Source of the DNA: Delphinus delphis
Lineage: Eukaryota > Chordata > Mammalia > Artiodactyla > Delphinidae
DNA: 64,000 nucleotides
Assembly (NCBI RefSeq): GCF_949987515.2
Contig: NC_082694.2
Coordinates: 63,920,080-63,984,079 of the forward strand
Direction: 5' to 3'
This document shows, in pieces, positions 43,082 to 55,735 of this stretch. Under the pieces are notes generated by a model that was given only the letters and a program-made list of their open reading frames with translations, did not search any database and was not told the origin of the DNA. The position numbers and the translations under genes were made by a program. The first letter of the stretch is position 1. Each line of letters opens with the position of its first letter.

Positions 43082-46000
43082 ATGGTCATAGGAACATACA
43101 TATCGATAACTACCTTAAACGTGAATGGATTAAATGCTCCAACCAAAAGACACAGGCTTGCTGAATGGATACAAAAACAAGACCCATATGTATGCTGTCT
43201 ACAGGAGACCCACTTCAGACCTAGGGACACATACAGACTGAAAGTGAGGGACTGGAAAAAGATATTCCATGCAAATGGAAATCAAAGAAAGCTGGAGTAG
43301 CAATACTCATATCAGATAAAATAGACTTTAAAATAAAGAATGTTACAAGAGACAAGGAAGGACACTACATAATGGTCAAGGGATCAATCCAAGAAGAAGA
43401 TATAACAATTATAAATATATATGCACCCAACACAGGAGCACTTCAATACATAAGGCAACTGCTAACAGCTGTAAAAGAGGAAATCGACAGTAACACAATA
43501 ATAGTGGGGGACTTTAACACCTCAATTGCTCCTATGGACAGATCATCCAAAATGAAAATAAATAAGGAAACAGAAGCTTTAAATGACACAATAGACCAGA
43601 TAGATTTAGTTGATATTTATAGGACATTCAATCCAAAAACAGCAGATTACACTTTCTTCTCAAGTGTGCACGGAACATTCTCCAGGATAGATCACATCTT
43701 GGGTCATAAATCAAGCCTCAGTAAATTGAAGAAAACTGAAATCATATCAAGCATCTTTTCTGACCACAACGCTATGAGATTAGAAATGAATTACAGGGGA
43801 AAAAAACGTAAAACACACAAACACATGGAGGCTAAACACTATGTTACTAAATAACCAAGAGATCACTGAAGAAATCAAAGAGAAAATAAAAAAATACCCG
43901 GAGAAAAATGACAATGAAAACAAGACAATCCAAAACCTATGGGATGCAGCAAAAGCAGTTCTAAGAGGGAATTTTATAGCTATACAAGCCTACCTTAAGA
44001 AACAAGAAAAATCTCAAATAAACAACCTAACCTCACACCTAAAGGAACTAGAGAAAGAAGAACAAACAAAACCCAAAGTTAGCAGGAGGAAAGAAATCAT
44101 AAAGATCAGAGCAGAAATAAATGAAATAGAAACAAAGAAAACAATAGCAAAGATCAGTAAAACTAGAAGCTGGTTCTTTGAGAAGATAAACAGAATTGAT
44201 AAACCATTAGCAAGACTCATCAAGAAAAAGAGGGAGAGGACTCAAGTCAATAAAATTAGAAATGAAAAAGGAAAAGTTACAACAGGCACTGCAGAAATAC
44301 AAAGCATCCTAAGAGACTACTACCAGCAACTCTATGCCAATAAAATGGACAACCTGGAAGAAATGGCCAAATTCTTAGAAAGGTATAGCCTTCCAAGACT
44401 GAACCAGGAAGAAACAGAAAATATGAACAATCCAATCACTAGTAATGAAATTGTGATTAAAAATCTTCCAGCAAACAAAAGTCCAGGACCAGATGGCTTC
44501 ACAGGTGAATTCTATCAAACATCTAGAGAATAGCTAACACCCACCCTTCTCAAACTCTTCCAAAAAATTGCAGAGGAAGGAACACTCCCAAACTCATTCT
44601 ACGAGGCCACCATCACCCTGATACCAAAACCAGACAAAGATACTACAAAAAAAGAAAATTACAGACCAATATCACTGATAAATATAGATGCAAAAATCCT
44701 CAGCAAAATACAAGCAAGCAGAATCCAACAACACATTAAAAGGATCATACACCATGATCAAGTGGGATTTATCCCAGGGATGCAAGGATTCTTCAATACA
44801 TGCAAATCAATCAATGTAATACACCACATTAACAAACTGAAGAATAAAAACCATATGATCATCTCAATAGATGCAGAAAACGCTTTTGACAAAATTCAAC
44901 ACCCATTTATGATAAAAACTCTCCAGAAAGTGGGCATAGAGGGAACCTACCTCAACATAATAAAGGCCATATACAACAAACCCACAGCAAACATCATTCT
45001 CAATGGTGAAAAACTGAAAGCATTTCCTCTAAGATCAGGAATAAGACAAGGATGTCCACTCTCACCACTATTATTCAACACAGTTTTGGAAGTCCTAGCC
45101 ACAGCAATCAGAGAAGAAAAAGAAATAAAAGGAATCCAAATCAGAAAAGAAGAAATAAAGCTGTCACTGTTTGCAGATGACATGATACTGTACATAGAGA
45201 ATCCTAAAGATGCTACCAGAAAACTCCTAGAGATAATCAATGAATTTGGTAAAGTTGCAGGATACAAAATTAATGCACAGAAATCTCTTGCATTCCTATA
45301 AACTAATGATGAAAAATCTGAAAGAGAAATTAAGGAAACACTCCCATTTACCACTGCAACAAAAAGAATAAAATACCTAGGAATAAACCTTCCTAGGGAG
45401 ACAAAAGACCTGTATGCAGAAAACTATAAGACACTGATGAAAGAAATTAAAGATGATACCAACAGATGGAGAGATATACCATGTTCTTGGATTGGAAGAA
45501 TCAATATTGTGAAATGACTATACTACCCAAAGCAATCTACAGATTCAATGCAATCCCTATCAAATTACCAATGGCATTTTTTACGGAACTAGAACAAAAA
45601 ATCTTAAAATTTGTATGGAGACACAAAAGACCCCGAATAGCCAAAGCAGTCTTGAGGGAAAAAAACAGAGCTGGAGGAATCAGACTCCCTGACTTCGGAC
45701 TATACCACAAAGCTACAGTAATCAAGATAATATGGTACTGGCACAAAAACAGAAACATAGATCAATGGAACAAGATCGAAAGCCCAGAGGTAAACCCAGG
45801 CACCTACGGTCAACTAATCTATGACAAAGGAGGCAAGGATATACAATTGAGAAAAGACAGTCTCTTCAACAAGTGGTGCTGGGAAAACTGGACAGCTACA
45901 TGTAAAAGAATGAAAGTAGAACACTCCCTAACACCATACACAAAAATAAACTCAAAATGGATTAGAGACCTAAATGTAAGACCGGACACTATAAAACTCC

Positions 46001-46895
46001 TAGAGGAAAACATAGGAAGAACACTCTTTGACATAAATCACAGCAAGATCTTTTTTGACCCACCTCCTACAGTAATGGAAATAAAAACAAAAATAAACAA
46101 ATGGGACCTAATGAAACTTAAAAGCTTTTGCACAGCAAAGAAAACCATAAAGACGAAAAGACAACCCTCAGAATGCAAGAAAGTATTTGCAGATGAGTCA
46201 ACGGACAAAGGCTTAATCTCCAAAATATATAAACAGCTCATGCAGCTCAATATTAAAGAAACAAACAACCCAATCCAAAAATGGGCAGAAGACTAAACAG
46301 ACATTTCTCCAAAGAAGACATACAGATGGCCAAGAAGCACATGAAAAGCTGCTCAACATCACTAATTATTAGAGAAATGCAAATCAAAAGTACAATAAGG
46401 TATCATCTCACACCAGTTAGAATGGGCTTCATCAGAAAATCTACAGACAACAAATGCTGGAGAGGGTATGGAGAAAATGGAATCTCTTGCACTGCTGGTG
46501 TGAATGTAAACTGATACAGCCACTATGGAGAACAGTATGGAGGTTCCTTTTAAAACTAAAAATAGAATTACTATATGATCCAGCAATCCCACTACTGGGC
46601 ATATACCCTGAGAAAACCATAATTCAGAAAGACACATGCACTCCAATGTTCAGTGCAGCCCTATTTACAATATCCGATAGCCAGGTCATGGAAGCAACCT
46701 AAATGCCCATCGACAGATGAATGGATAAAGAAGGTGTGGCACATATATACACTGGGATATTACTCAGCCATGAAAAGGAACGAAATTGGGTCATTTTTAG
46801 AGATGTGGATGCATCTAGAGACTGTCATACAGAGTGAAGTAAGTCAGAAAGAGAAAAACAAATATCGTATATTAACGCATAAATGTGGAACCTAG
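43082..46895 (+). pseudogene. L1 ORF2 (endonuclease-reverse transcriptase), multiply broken
   Basis: ORF2 normally encodes the endonuclease and reverse transcriptase that make L1 and SINE copies. The endonuclease part is seen at 43082-43300 (LNVNGLNAPTKRHRL and the LQETHF motif) and 43372-43854 (VGDFNT and SDHNAMRLE motifs). The reverse transcriptase is at 43841-45301, with [24 protein letters not shown] and the catalytic FADDMILY. The C-terminal part is at 45466-46895. Breaks read from the sequence: frame changes near 43285, 43805, 45508, 46293, 46480 and 46675, and stops at 44531-44533 (TAG) and 45299-45301 (TAA). With eight or so lesions it has been dead for long. Each open piece taken alone may look like a gene but is not. 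Confidence 0.94.
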
Positions 46896-48614
46896 AAAAA
46901 TGTCACAGATGAACCGGTTTGCAGGGCAGAAATTGAGACACAGGTGTAGAGCACAAACATACGGACACCAAGTGGGGAAAGCAGTGGGGGCGTGGGGGGG
47001 GTGATGAATTGGGAGATTGGGATTGACATGTATACGCTGATGTGTATAAAATTGATGACTAATAAGAACCTGCTGTATAATAAAATAAATAAAATGCAAA
47101 AATTTTAAAAACAAAAGAAAAGAAACAAAAAAAAACAAATGAATTTCTCCTATGTGAATCATTCACCACATTTTCAGAGAAAGCCTGTCTCTCATTGCAA
47201 GGCATATCTTATTAGAAATCCAGAAGAAATGCGCTAACTTTATAATCCAATATTTAGCTATTTCAAGTCAGAAAGAAAAATCTACCCTGTCCATCGATCA
47301 ATGTGATAAAGCTCCTCAAAAAGTTCCCACAACCTCTGGCTGCAGATAGGGGACGCTCTAACCCCACATGTCCCTTCTATGATTCAGCAAATGTATGACC
47401 CACCTAGAGGTGTCCAAACAGAACAAGGAAGGTTCTGGCAACTGGGTCCTGTGAGTATCAACTGAAGAAAGTAGAGATAATAAGACAGATGGCAGAGTTC
47501 AGATATGTTAAACAAACTTGCTGTTTGAAGTTAGCTGCATGGTGAAGGTATTAGCAGGACTAAAGGTTGCAAATCACAGGAAGAAAGGATTCAGCTCATT
47601 AAGCAGGAGACCTTTTCAACAGTTAATAATCCTCAACAATGGAAGAGGTCAATATCTTCCCTGGGAATGGAGGCTGGAGGACCATCTCTCAGGAATGCTC
47701 AGGGTATGAAGTAGATGACTCTTAGGGTTTCTGCCAGGTCTAGGGTTCCATGCTCAGTATACACTGACAGGTTGCATTACTTGATTTAGGAAATGCAAAT
47801 TACTACACACTAGAGAAACCCCAAGTACTTCTGTTGCTCTCACGTCTCTACAGGACTGTGTCTGGGCAGATGCATTCCTACCCATCTCCTGTGTCTCACA
47901 CCTCGTCCCTCAAATCAACATCACCAGAGATGCTCACCCCAGCCTGAGAGGTGAGGACTTACGCAAACTAGAGAGAAAAGGGAAAAACAAATAGAGCTAC
48001 TCCCAGTCCTAATCACCATGATTCTTAAAAGATTGGGTGCATGAAAATAATTCGACCTTTCCTATCTGCATACCTGTATTAGCACTATATATCAGAAGGT
48101 AAGACTATTTAAAAATCATTACAATTACTCCTTGAATGTTCATGGTTTGACTTTTACAACAAAAAATTATTGCAAGCAATGGTGTAAAAGCCTTTGTTAA
48201 ACATTGTTAAGAATTAACAGACTGCAAGACACTGTACTTTTCTAAATCTTGACCTGATTGAGAACACTTATCTGCAGACTTATCTGAAAAACTTACCTTG
48301 CAAATCCTCAGTTTTAAAACACCATACCACTTTCCTGATACTCAAAATAAAGCTGTGATGACAACTGGTTTTAGATCTCCCTATAAATATATGAGCTGGA
48401 ATGATAAGTTTTCAACTTATCATGGCTTCTATTTTTTGTCAATTAAAATCTCACCACTGGAGTTGCTTCAGAGATGAACAATTGCTTGAAGAGACTGTGA
48501 TAAACATTGGAGTGTGGTTTCAAGAGATTCAATTTTCATACCTTAAGATTACTGGTACCTATAATATCCTCATTTCAAGAACGTTTGCTACACTGGGCCA
48601 GTGGATCTTCTCCA

Positions 48615-48790
48615 AGGAAGATTCAGCCTTGGGAAAAAGGAAGGAGTACTGGATTGGAATCATTACAGCTGGATCTAAACCCCAGCTCTCTCTGACGAGA
48701 TGTTCCACAGATTATCCAGCCTCTCCTGACCGGTACTGAGACAATGGGACAGTAATCCCAACTTCAAAGTATTGTGGTGAGATTAAATGA
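48615..48790 (+). mobile_element. MIR SINE
   Basis: Words 'gagtactggattggaatcat', 'gctggatctaaaccccagct', 'ctgagacaatgggacagtaa' and 'gtattgtggtgagattaaat' fit the MIR consensus in order. Confidence 0.65.
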
Positions 48791-50209
48791 TACATGTCCA
48801 AGCATGGTTGACCTTACCCCATCAGCCGCTGTGCAGGGACTAAAAGAAGGTGATCTTTTGGGGTGTGTTCTGCACCAGGACATAGTGTTTGGTAAGCAGA
48901 GCATGGGCTGGACCTGCACCGTCCTCCTCAGCTTATATCTTGTGTGGGTGCAACCTATCAAGTGGTACAGTGCTGGCCAATTTGTTAGGCTCTCAGGATA
49001 CATTTCTTAAAAGGGTTCAGATATTTCAGTAGTAGAAGGGTCACTTCATGAAGATGGCCACCATGTCAAGGACCCACTACTTAAGACATTTAAAAATGTT
49101 AATAGTGAAGTACTCTTACAAATTATCCTTATCACATGTATGTAGCTCACTTTATTTTGTTATCAGGAACCATTATACACTGAAGTATAAAATACTTTGA
49201 GTTTGAATAAAGAACATTTTCTCAAAGAGGTTAAGGCGCTAGAACCAAAGAAACAAATAAACAGAACCTAAAATGTTAAAGGAATACAGATTTTTAAAAT
49301 GCTCCTAGAGATTGCATCAAAGTAAAACATGAAAGAAGAGAGGCTGATGCATTGCAACTCTTTCTTGCAAGAGTGTGCAGAGCTGTGTTTAGGCAAGAAC
49401 TGAAACAAGGCAGTGACTCAACGGCTGGACTGGGGAGAGAGATTCCAAAGGGATGGAGCGGCTTTAACTAAGCCCAATACCTAATACAACTGGAAGAGAC
49501 CCCAGGGCGAGGGCGGGGGAAGGACAGAGGAAGGCAGGCCAAATGCAAAGGAACAGCAAGCCAGTGGGGAAAGTCAGAGAATGAGGTGGAGCTAAGCCAT
49601 GGAGAATTCTCCCAATGTGGGAGTCAATCTGTAGTTGGATATCAAAATTAATCAGGAGACAGGGAAAAGCAAAGGTAACCATTCCTTTTCCCAAAAGTTT
49701 TGGCTTGCTTCCAGTGAGATATTTGACATCTTTGAAGCAGTGTGGCAAACGTGGAAATATTGATAAAGAGGAGGAAGAAGAGGAAGAAAAGAGTATGTTT
49801 TTATAAAAGTATAGTATTCTACATCTGGTACTTCCCCTCAAAAGTAAGTAAGAATTATCGGGATAGAGTACATCATTCATGGGGGGAAAAAGGGAAGAAA
49901 TTATATTTAAGGTCAACATGATCAGTAATAGAGGACCAAAATATAAAATTGGATAATTATTAAAGGCCCGTGAGCTATACTTCTCCTCACATGACTAGCA
50001 GAAGGGGGTTTTTAAGTTCACCACAAATGATCTCTTTCCCAACAAATGCTGTCCCAGTAAGAGAGGTCCCAACACAAAACAAACTCCCAGGCATCTCCAT
50101 GTTTGGCAGAATTAGTGCTTTATGACTGTGAAATTGACCTTCCCACACAATTCTACCCCTGTGGGTCCAGTGAAAAGCAGTGTAAAGATGACCCGTAACT
50201 GAATAAATG

Positions 50210-50375
50210 ACAGGAGCATAGTCTTTGAAGTTGGACAAACGTGGGTCCAAATCCTCACTTTACCCATCATCACCTACATGGCCATGGGCAAAACTCTCAA
50301 CCTCTCTCTGCCTATTTTCTCTATAAAATGGGACTAAAAATGTCCATTTTCACAGACCTCTCAAAACTTAGACAA
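50210..50375 (+). mobile_element. MIR SINE
   Basis: Clear MIR order: 'ggagcatagtctttgaagtt', 'cgtgggtccaaatcctcact', 'catgggcaaaactctcaacc', 'tctctataaaatgggactaa'. Confidence 0.75.
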
Positions 50376-50999
50376 TACATAGAGGCAGATTCTACATGAG
50401 ACAGCCACATGTCCAGACATGCATGCCTCACAGTCAATATTAGACCCCTTCCTCTGGGTCCCTCATTTAAACATCCGGGCTTATTTAACAAATGACAAAG
50501 TAATCTAACAGTTACTCAATATAATACAGTGTCCCAGATTCAACTTACAGAGAAAAGATGTATAAAAAAAATAGTAAGTTAGCTCTAGATATTTAAGAAG
50601 AAACACGATATTCTTAAGATTTTGCTAAAAATGTTCAGGTTTTCACAAAAGTGCTCTGACCGGTAGAAAATGGTCAGGGAGTAAATGCTGTGGAGAGTTT
50701 GTGATTATCTGCATTTCATTTTTATTCTACTCAAGAAGGACAACATGGTATCACAATAAGTCAACCAGTTAATATCAATGTTCAAGCAGCAGATGATTTC
50801 ACTTTGGGGACATCAAGATCCTTCTTGTCATATGCCATGTCTTGGTGCCAGAGGACCAAGACCATGAAGCCAAAATAGTGAAGCCTACTCTGCATCTACT
50901 CCCAAGCATACATGGTGCAATCACAAGACACCGCAGAACATGGAACTCCCTAAAACATGTCCCAGCGAATGTATCTGTTCTTTCACGTTCAGCTAGTAT

Positions 51000-51366
51000 T
51001 ATGGACTGAATGTTGGTGTGCCCCTCCATGCAAATTCACATCTAACCCCTAACAGGATGATATTAGGAGGTAAGGCCTTTGAGAGGTAATTAGGTTTAGA
51101 TGAGGTCATGAGGGTGGGGCCCTTGTGATAGGATTAGTGTCCTTATAAGGAGAGGAAGACAGACCAGAGCCCTTTCTCTCTCTGCCGTCTGAAGACAGTG
51201 ACAAGGTGGCCATCTACAAACCAGGAAGAGAGCCCGACCAGGAACTGAATCTCTCAACATCTTGATCTTAGACTTCCAATCTCCAGAACTATGAGAATAA
51301 ATTTTGGTTGTTTCAGCCACCCAGTCTATAGTATTTTTTATGGCAGCCCAAGCTGACTTATACAGA
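51000..51366 (+). mobile_element. MaLR (MLT1-like) LTR, plus orientation
   Basis: Typical order: 'ttatggactgaatgttggtg', 'ggaggtaaggcctttgagag', 'tagatgaggtcatgagggtg', 'ggattagtgtccttataagg', 'aaggtggccatctacaaacc', 'tccagaactatgagaataaa' and 'cccaagctgacttatacaga'. It is a near-complete solo LTR. A relative in the opposite orientation starts at 53896. Confidence 0.85.
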
Positions 51367-51407
51367 CAGCAATGGTTTCTTGTGAATCCTCCACACCCAG
51401 GAGAAAT

Positions 51408-51610
51408 GACCTAAGAGCCTGGATGGAACAGTAGAAACAATATTGGAGTAGGAAGCAGAAAGCCTCAGTCTTGGCCCTTACCTACCATAAACTCAAAACA
51501 AGACGTGAAGCAAATTTATTTATCTCTGGACTTTAGCTTCCTCACCAATCAAATTTTAAGGATAGACTAATTGCAAATATTCGTTGATGCACCTAGATTC
51601 TATGATTTTA
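51408..51610 (+). mobile_element. MIR SINE
   Basis: Words 'ggaagcagaaagcctcagtc', 'atttatctctggactttagc', 'ttcctcaccaatcaaatttt' and 'cacctagattctatgatttt' follow the MIR core and tail. Directly follows the MaLR LTR. Confidence 0.6.
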
Positions 51611-53895
51611 TGAAGACTCTAGAGCAGGGGTGAGGGTAACCTGTGAAGCTCCATGTTCCTTAAATGTTCCCTGCCTGCCAGGTTGATACACTAGATTCCC
51701 TGCTGCCACATGCTTCCTAGTCCTAACATCATACCATGACCTGGACCAACTTGATCAGTGATAACCAGAATGGGCCTCCTCTCTTGGACCCTGCTTCATA
51801 CCCTCTCCCTTTTCTGCTAGTCAGTATTCACAGAAAAAAGGGCAGCTCTTTCTAAAAACAGTCATGGCTTTTAAATGGCTCCTTTCTAAATTATAAGAAT
51901 TATAATGAATAGATGATTACCAATAGGCAAAATATCAGAAATTATTCAAGACAGTCATGGAGACACAGATTTTCCATGCCTTGAGCGATGACTCATTTTA
52001 AAGTCACATTTTGGTTGATCAACCCACTCTGCACAGGTGTCCCATAAATTATTCCAAGTGTGCAACTGCCATGCTCACCTCTACCCCCACCCAGAAGCAC
52101 CTTATTCCAAGGTTCTGGCACAAAGCCTTGAGGTATTCTGGCAAACAGAAGCTACACCCTCAGTTCTCTGAATCTGGTTGAGGAATGTGAATCCCATTTT
52201 TTGAAAATCTGGGATTTCTCATAAAAACCAGAATGAGGACCCTTATGGGGAAAGTTCTCCCTGTATGTAATGTAACAATTAATCCAAACTTCTGTCACAG
52301 GGCCTCTTTGTTTCTATTAATCTTTTCACTGTGATATAAACACATCTCCACTTTGGCAAAATGACTTCTGCCCATCTTCCGAGCAAAACAGTCCTCCAGC
52401 CTGTGGACCAACTATGGCTCCAAATCAAACTAGAAAACCTCATGAGAACTCTTCAGCGTCCATATACCAGAACATTAAATATGTTCATGTCTATGTGCCA
52501 ATGAGAAAAAAGGTCCAAATCTCTGAACCCTATCACTAACGTAACTATAGCAACATATTTGATCAACTTGTTCTAAACGCCTGTTGTCATAAAGGAGAAT
52601 ATTGTACGATGGAGCACTGGCAGGGTAACAGGCATTGTCTCATAAGAAGAAGAGGAAAACGCTTAAATACTTCCAGATTTTCTAAAAGAACTTGTAAAAA
52701 ATTTGCTTTGGCTTGAGCAGAACATTCTTTACAGGCAAGATTTTTTTTGTTGTTTTTGTTTTGTTTTTTTAAAGTCCGCCCAGCTTTCTTTTATTAGAGT
52801 AATTAAAACAATGTTAGGCATGTGGTGTATCTGATACAACCATAATCCTCTGATATTTCAGGGTATTGATTTTACAAAGTATCTACTGTGACTAGGGCAT
52901 TAACTGTTGGAAATGTATCCACATTGATTTCTGACAGTGTATTTGTTTAAAGCCTGCTGAAGCCAAACCATGGGCTTCAAGGAATTCCAGACAACTACTT
53001 TAGTTTTATGAAACAGTATTTTTAAAGTTACACTAAGGCAAAAATGGTTTTAAAGTAACATAAAAGGAGAAAAAATTCTTAAGCATGAAACGTATGATTC
53101 TACTTGACATCTTTTCTAAATAAACGATCAAATTTGGGCTGCCTATTTTCTCCACCTCTACAATGATTTGAGTATTTCAACAGTCAAGTCTAGCAAGCTA
53201 TGATGTATGTGTCTTGCTATTCTTAAATTGCAAAAAGAATTATGTTTTTTCATGATTATATCCCAACATCATAATTCCTGTTAGCCTTTCCTTGCAGCAA
53301 AACACAAATAACATCATAAATCCTAGTACTAGCTGGTACAAACATGAAATTTATCCAAACTTCCATTACCAAGGATATTTCCTTTATAAAGTTAGACTCA
53401 AGATGAGGGAGGAAATAAAGACAGGCATGTAGGCATGGCATGGTTATTACTACAGCAATCAGATCACTCACAAATGATGAACATAAGGCCTATTCTCCCC
53501 AACGCTTATTTCTAGAATTGTATTGAGAGAAATTCTTTCTATGAAGCTTCATTGCTTGTCAGTTTCATTTTTGTTTACATAGAGATACTGAAAGGAACAA
53601 AAACCCATTTGAGGCCTCATAACACTATGTCAGCTGTAACACGTGCCTCACTTGGTTAAGCTTTCAGTTTTTCGGTATCTCATCCAAGTACACAGAACTC
53701 AAAACTAATAATTACCTGTGGTTTGGTCGCAAGTAGTATAGAAAAACTGAACGCCACAAAGCCATATTAATGAGTTTCTTCAATTCCCTGTGAGCAGGGA
53801 ACCATGTCTGTCTTGACCACTGCTCTGCCACTTGTGGTGGGAACATTTACTGCTCACCAAAGAACCACTTGCTTCCCCACATGCTCTGGTCCCTT

Positions 53896-54290
53896 ACTCT
53901 GTTAGTCAGCTTGGGCTGCCATTACGAAACTCCAGAGACTGGGTGGCTTCAACAACATTTATTTTCTCTCCCAGTTCTGGAGTGTCAAAACCCAAAATCA
54001 AGGTGCTAGCACGGCCAGTTCTGGTGAGGACTCTCTTCCTGGCTTATAAGAGGCTGCCATCTTGCTATGTCCTCACATGATGAAGAGAGGAAGCTCTCTG
54101 GTATCTCTTATGACAAGAACACTAATCCTATCGTATCAGGGCCCCACCCTTATGACTTTATTTAATCTTAATTACTTCCTTACAGACTATCTCCAATTAC
54201 AGTCACATTGGGGGTTAAGACTTCTCTTGCTGTCAGAATTGAGAGGTCATTTTTCCATACAGCACAGCAGTAACATGGTGGAAACCACCA
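53896..54290 (-). mobile_element. MaLR (MLT1-like) LTR, minus orientation
   Basis: Plus-strand text is the reverse complement of the family at 51000: 'gttagtcagcttgggctgcc', 'agagactgggtggcttcaac', 'aaaatcaaggtgctagcacg', 'aagaacactaatcctatcgt', 'ccccacccttatgactttat' and 'cagtcacattgggggttaag'. The outer 3' end (LTR start) has decayed. The frames 53832-54307 are translations of this LTR. Confidence 0.8.
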
Positions 54291-54954
54291 TCAGCCTGAG
54301 TCCCTGAGAGATGTGTAGCACAGAGCCCTCCTGCTCACCTGTTAGACATATAGTGCATACAAAGCGTAAGCTTTTGTAATGTTTATTACTGCAGCAAAGC
54401 CTAACCTACACTGACTAATACTAATATACTTACTGACAACTCACCTGTGCCCAGTACTGAGCTCAGTCTGTAAGTGGCCCTGTCCTCATGCAAAGCACAA
54501 GCTTGTGGGGAAGAGAAGAGAGGCACAAAATCATCAACTTTAAAACAACTAAATTCAAAATGGTCTGATTGGATTCTACATGCAGTAAAAGGTCGGGAGG
54601 AGAGAGCAATGTGCACTGAAGGATTGAAATGCTTTTTAGAGGAGCAAACACTTGAGTCTCTGAAGTCGGGGTGGATTTGAAAGATCTTTCTAGGTACTGA
54701 CTGTATTCGAGGTTTGTACAGTTTGCTTTGTCCACAGATCCTGTGCATATGTAAGTATCAGTGGTGCCTAAGATTGCAGAAAAGAAGAGAGACATCAAAA
54801 TCATCACAGTCAGAGGACTGCATGACTAAAAGAGGCCTTGGTAGTCTTCTCAGCCAAACCAGTTATTTGAAAAATAAAGAAACCAAGGGCCAGAGATATG
54901 GTGAGTTTGCCAAAGTGGAAAAAGAGCTACTATTTTGGAAATACCAACACAAGC

Positions 54955-55065
54955 TAGTCCCCTTACCTCTCTGAGCCTCAAGTTTCACTTAAGTAAATGG
55001 GAGACAAGAATACCTACTTTTCCTTGTTATGAGGTTGTTTTGAAGGTCAGGTAAGGCCATACATG
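54955..55065 (+). mobile_element. MIR SINE fragment
   Basis: The run 'cctctctgagcctcaagttt', 'cacttaagtaaatgggagac' and 'tgttatgaggttgttttgaa' fits the MIR tail half. Confidence 0.6.
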
Positions 55066-55174
55066 TGAATGTTCTCTATCAACTATTTTATAAAAATACA
55101 CGGCCTTACTAAGATGCCTGCCCCAAAGCCACAGAGCCGTCAGACCATTTTCTCAACTCCATCAAAGCTGTCCA

Positions 55175-55216
55175 TTGCTGTCTTTGTTCAAAATATTGCT
55201 GTCTTTGTTCAAAATA
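55175..55216. repeat. 21-bp tandem duplication
   Basis: The unit 'ttgctgtctttgttcaaaat' plus 'a' is present twice in direct succession (55175-55195, 55196-55216) without mismatch. Confidence 0.9.
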
Positions 55217-55536
55217 TTTAGAACTCCTCTCTCCGGATTTCAGAATTCTCTTCAGGGCTGAATACATGTTATTTTAAATGCCCTCAGTGGTGGTATTCAG
55301 CCCACGAGAGGCTGAACTGAGCATCAGAAGCTTTCGGATTCATTGAGAATACATTAAATGGGTGAGCTGCAGAAAATCGAAGACTAGTTTTCATGTGCAG
55401 CTTGTTAACTGGTTCTGAAACACTTCCTTCAAAACCAGTTTCCAAACTGCACAACAGCAGTATCACTCGAGTAAATGCACAGTCTCAAAGAGAGATCTTG
55501 TTAAAACAATATCCAATTTCATATATAAATTCTTTT

Positions 55537-55735
55537 TTTTTTTGCAGTACGCGGGCCTCTCACTGTTGTGGCCTCTCCCGTTGCGGAGCACAGGCTCCGG
55601 ACGCGCAGGCTCAGCGGCCATGGCTCACGGGCCCAGCCGCTCCGCGGCATGTGGGATCTTCCCGGACCAGGGCACGAACCCCTGTCCCCTGCATCGGCAG
55701 GCGGACTCTCAACCGCTGCGCCACCAGGGAAGCCC
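55537..55735 (-). mobile_element. CHR-type SINE, well preserved
   Basis: A short-subtype copy that keeps almost all CpG positions in its body ('ccgctccgcggcatgtggga', 'gcaccgcgg'-like blocks), with head GGGCTTCCCTGGTGGCGCAG on the minus strand. The 13-bp duplication TATAAATTCTTTT is perfect at 55524-55536 and 55736-55748. The high CpG content suggests this is among the youngest copies in the window. It is sense to LTBP1. Frames 55393-55871 are translations of it. Confidence 0.95.

Larger units (their letters stand above)
42030..47140 (+). mobile_element. Nearly complete but inactive L1 retrotransposon
   Basis: From the end of the 5' UTR ('gcagcctgtgaaaaaaaccc') through ORF1, ORF2, 3' UTR and an A-rich tail the order is that of a cetartiodactyl L1. 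The 5' border is unclear; L1-like text is seen from about 42030, so most of the 5' UTR is lost or not recognised. The 3' UTR ('aactggtttgcagggcag'-like text at about 46912, then 'gggattgacatgtatacgct' and 'aataagaacctgctgtataa') differs from that of the L1 copies at 13757 and 33372, so it belongs to another subfamily. No clear target-site duplication was found. It is antisense to LTBP1. Both reading frames carry several breaks. Confidence 0.95.

Noticed and set aside
45466..46296. 276-codon open frame, the longest in the window
   Set aside because: It is an ORF2 fragment of the same dead L1, in frame neither with the piece before nor the one after.
9359..55735. CHR SINE heads as functional tRNA genes
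   Set aside because: They keep only tRNA-like promoter text; the body lacks a tRNA fold, and A tails and target duplications show they are SINE insertions.
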